Below are positions 62,261 to 64,000 of a stretch of DNA of 64,000 nt, piece after piece; positions within the stretch are counted from its first letter, which is position 1; the number at the start of each line of letters is the position of its first letter. The notes under the pieces were generated by a model. That model searched no databases and had not been told where the DNA came from. It saw only the letters and a program-made list of their open reading frames with translations. Source of the DNA: Antedon mediterranea (taxonomy: Eukaryota > Echinodermata > Crinoidea > Comatulida > Antedonidae); contig NC_092674.1 of NCBI RefSeq assembly GCF_964355755.1, positions 4,533,001-4,597,000 of the forward strand, written 5' to 3'. The position numbers were made by a program, and so were the translations under genes.

Positions 62261-63420
62261 CATTTCGGATCGAGATTCACGTCATGTCATTAACATCATC
62301 TGTTTTCCTCTTTTGAAAAATACCTAAATTCGTCATGCCTAATTCATCCGACAATATTACAAACATGTTGTCGCTCATTGTAGGAAATTATCAAAGGAAA
62401 GTGTTCCAAAAAGTCTGAAAAATGATGGTTTTCGATTGGCAGTTGATATAGCGTACTGTACTGTACGGTTAGGTGAATTAATATACCATGTTGATATTCC
62501 TATATTTAACTACCTGATGCAAACATCAACACAACTCACTTTATATGGTAATGATGTGAGCCGATTATTAAGATAAACAATATGTCTTAATAAAGTTTGC
62601 AAAATGAATGAAGGTTTAATAGACAGTACAGTACAGCTACCAGTATACAGAGTGCGCTGGAAGCTATTTTAACGTAGAATAGAAAATTAAATACTGTATA
62701 ACGAATGATTCATTAGATGCCTTAATTTCATTAGTTAATGCAACGCCGCAAAACGCTAACTTCAAAAAAAGCGTTCAAACAAGTAGGCCTACAACCAACA
62801 GGTTTGTTTGTTAAACTGTGGCTGCGGGGTCGACTCTCACCCTGGGCTTTCTCTCTTTTAAAGCCTACATAATCTCAGTATGTCTTAATGAATATTCATG
62901 AATACAAACCAATCTATTCTTGATTACAAATACGCGTTATGTACAACACTATACTATAATGGACAGTTCTCGTTGTGCACTAAAAGCTTTCAGGCCCCAA
63001 TAGGTTGAAACGAAAGTGAATAGAGTACTGTATATACGAGAAAAAAGAAGATCTATCACGTTTAATAGAAATGATATAATCAAATAATAATTTAATATAA
63101 ACACGTATGTGGTAGATTTCCGATTTATTAGACAGGAAACGCGTCATACGTCAACTTATGTTGCCATTTGATGACGCGAATATTGCTATTAAGCATCATT
63201 TCGGAAGTATTGCCTTACATTCGCATCTTCAATTAGAGCACAGTAGCCACATTGATGATAAATGAATCAACATTATCAACGTTCAATAACTGTCTATTTA
63301 TCATCATAATGTTACCATCGTACTAAAGGTCCGTACTAAATGATCATTTAAAGTAGCCAGACCTACATTTCGCTTACGTTTTGAAAATACCGTTTTGACA
63401 AAAGACGCCCAACGGTACGA
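62261..63420. other. Intergenic, nothing recognised
   Basis: No gene or structured repeat noticed. Confidence 0.4.
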
Positions 63421-63470
63421 GGCGCCGTTCGGGACATTGTTAATAAATTAACAATGTCCCAAACGGTGCC
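63421..63470. repeat. 24-bp-arm near-perfect palindrome
   Basis: GGCGCCGTTCGGGACATTGT TAAT (63421-63444) faces its complement at 63447-63470 with two mismatches and a 2-base centre. A half-site GGCGCCGTTTGAGACAATTA lies at about 3757 in nephronectin-like intron 2. Confidence 0.8.
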
Positions 63471-63695
63471 CTGTAGAACGGCCGTCCGACCCATTGTCTG
63501 CTGTTACTACAAATGTTTGCCAGGGTCCATTCAAATGATTAGTTATTTACCAGGGTAAGTTGGCCATCAAACGCTTTGGGTAGTTGCATTGTATACCGGG
63601 GTAGTTGCATTGTATAATCATGCTCTGAGTCCCCTTAAGCTCTGGGCCTATGGGTTTAGCCAGTGAGCGCTCTGACTACAAATTCACCCTTTAAG

Positions 63696-63956
63696 CGTGA
63701 CAAGCCACTGTTCGAATAATCCATCGCTTGTGATTGGTCAAATCACTTAAGCTTGCTTCCCACTAGCGACGCAACGCAAGGACGTTTTGCAACGTAAGTA
63801 ATTTAACCAATCACAAGCGATGGATTATTCGAACAGTGGCTTGCCATTGGTCAACTCGCTTGCGTTGTGCGTACGTCCTATGGTTGCGTCTCTAGTGGGA
63901 ACCACGCTTTACGTTGCGTTACATCCTTGCGTTGCGTGAGAGTGTGAACCAAGCTT
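63696..63956. mobile_element. MITE family A (outer copy), interrupted by another family A copy
   Basis: The left part GACAAGCCACTGTTCGAATA ... GATTGGTCAAATCACTTA continues after the insert as CGTTGCGTTACATCCTTGCG ... GTGTGAACCAAGCTT, the normal right half of family A. Confidence 0.8.
63750..63909. mobile_element. MITE family A (inner copy) with TA target duplication
   Basis: TA|AGCTTGCTTCCCACTAGCGA ... CTAGTGGGAACCACGCTT|TA, sitting inside the copy above at the TA of its CACTTACG. Confidence 0.88.
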
Positions 63957-64000
63957 TACATGTTTTCGGCGTTTCACAAAGAACTCGTTAAATTCCTTGG

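Overview
The window is AT-rich animal nuclear DNA with spliced genes, GT-AG introns, LINE and tRNA-derived SINE remnants, many short palindromic DNA transposons (MITEs) and long tandem repeats. The two genes are bilaterian. The gene content and repeat style suggest a marine invertebrate, perhaps an echinoderm, but the species guess is inference and only moderately supported. Nothing bacterial or viral was seen.

Two protein-coding genes are readable, both on the minus strand. (1) At 1398-4917 are the first seven coding exons of a secreted nephronectin/EGFL6-like matrix protein: signal peptide, Pro/Lys-rich internal repeats, the 'CKYG..DCCYGW' cysteine cluster and five EGF-type modules. The gene continues off the left edge, where the family's MAM domain would be expected. 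Its last visible intron holds an antisense LINE 3' end (1-900) and a 21-bp minisatellite. (2) At 18113-45441 is a complete TRPC4/5-type cation channel: 11 coding exons, 1138 codons plus stop, all splice phases consistent. It has N-terminal ankyrin repeats, the conserved His/Cys zinc site, six membrane segments with pore, TRP box, Homer-type LPPPF site, coiled-coil region and a long divergent tail. Its first intron is about 16.5 kb and repeat-filled.

The remaining DNA (about 4.9-18.1 kb, intron 1 at 28.9-45.4 kb, and 45.4-64 kb) shows no further convincing protein gene. It holds at least four MITE families. Family A (TIR AAGCKTGGTTCCCACTAG) has 16 or more copies or fragments. Family B (TIR AAGCTCTGTCTACACTATC) has about 10. 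Family C (TIR ending in ATGTATTGTCCCC) has 3. There are also TTAA-flanked elements, a tandem array of ~190-bp palindromes (10670-11503), two hairpins with near-identical 11-nt loops (11595, 48190), two tRNA-derived SINE families, several LINE 3' tails, and minisatellites of 21, 21, 28, 27 and 38 bp.

The best leads are the pore and tail substitutions of the TRPC channel, a duplicated splice acceptor in its intron 7, the repeat-expanded N-terminus of the nephronectin-like protein, the hairpin pair with a shared loop, and nested MITE insertions that reveal target-site duplications. I found no undescribed multi-gene system.
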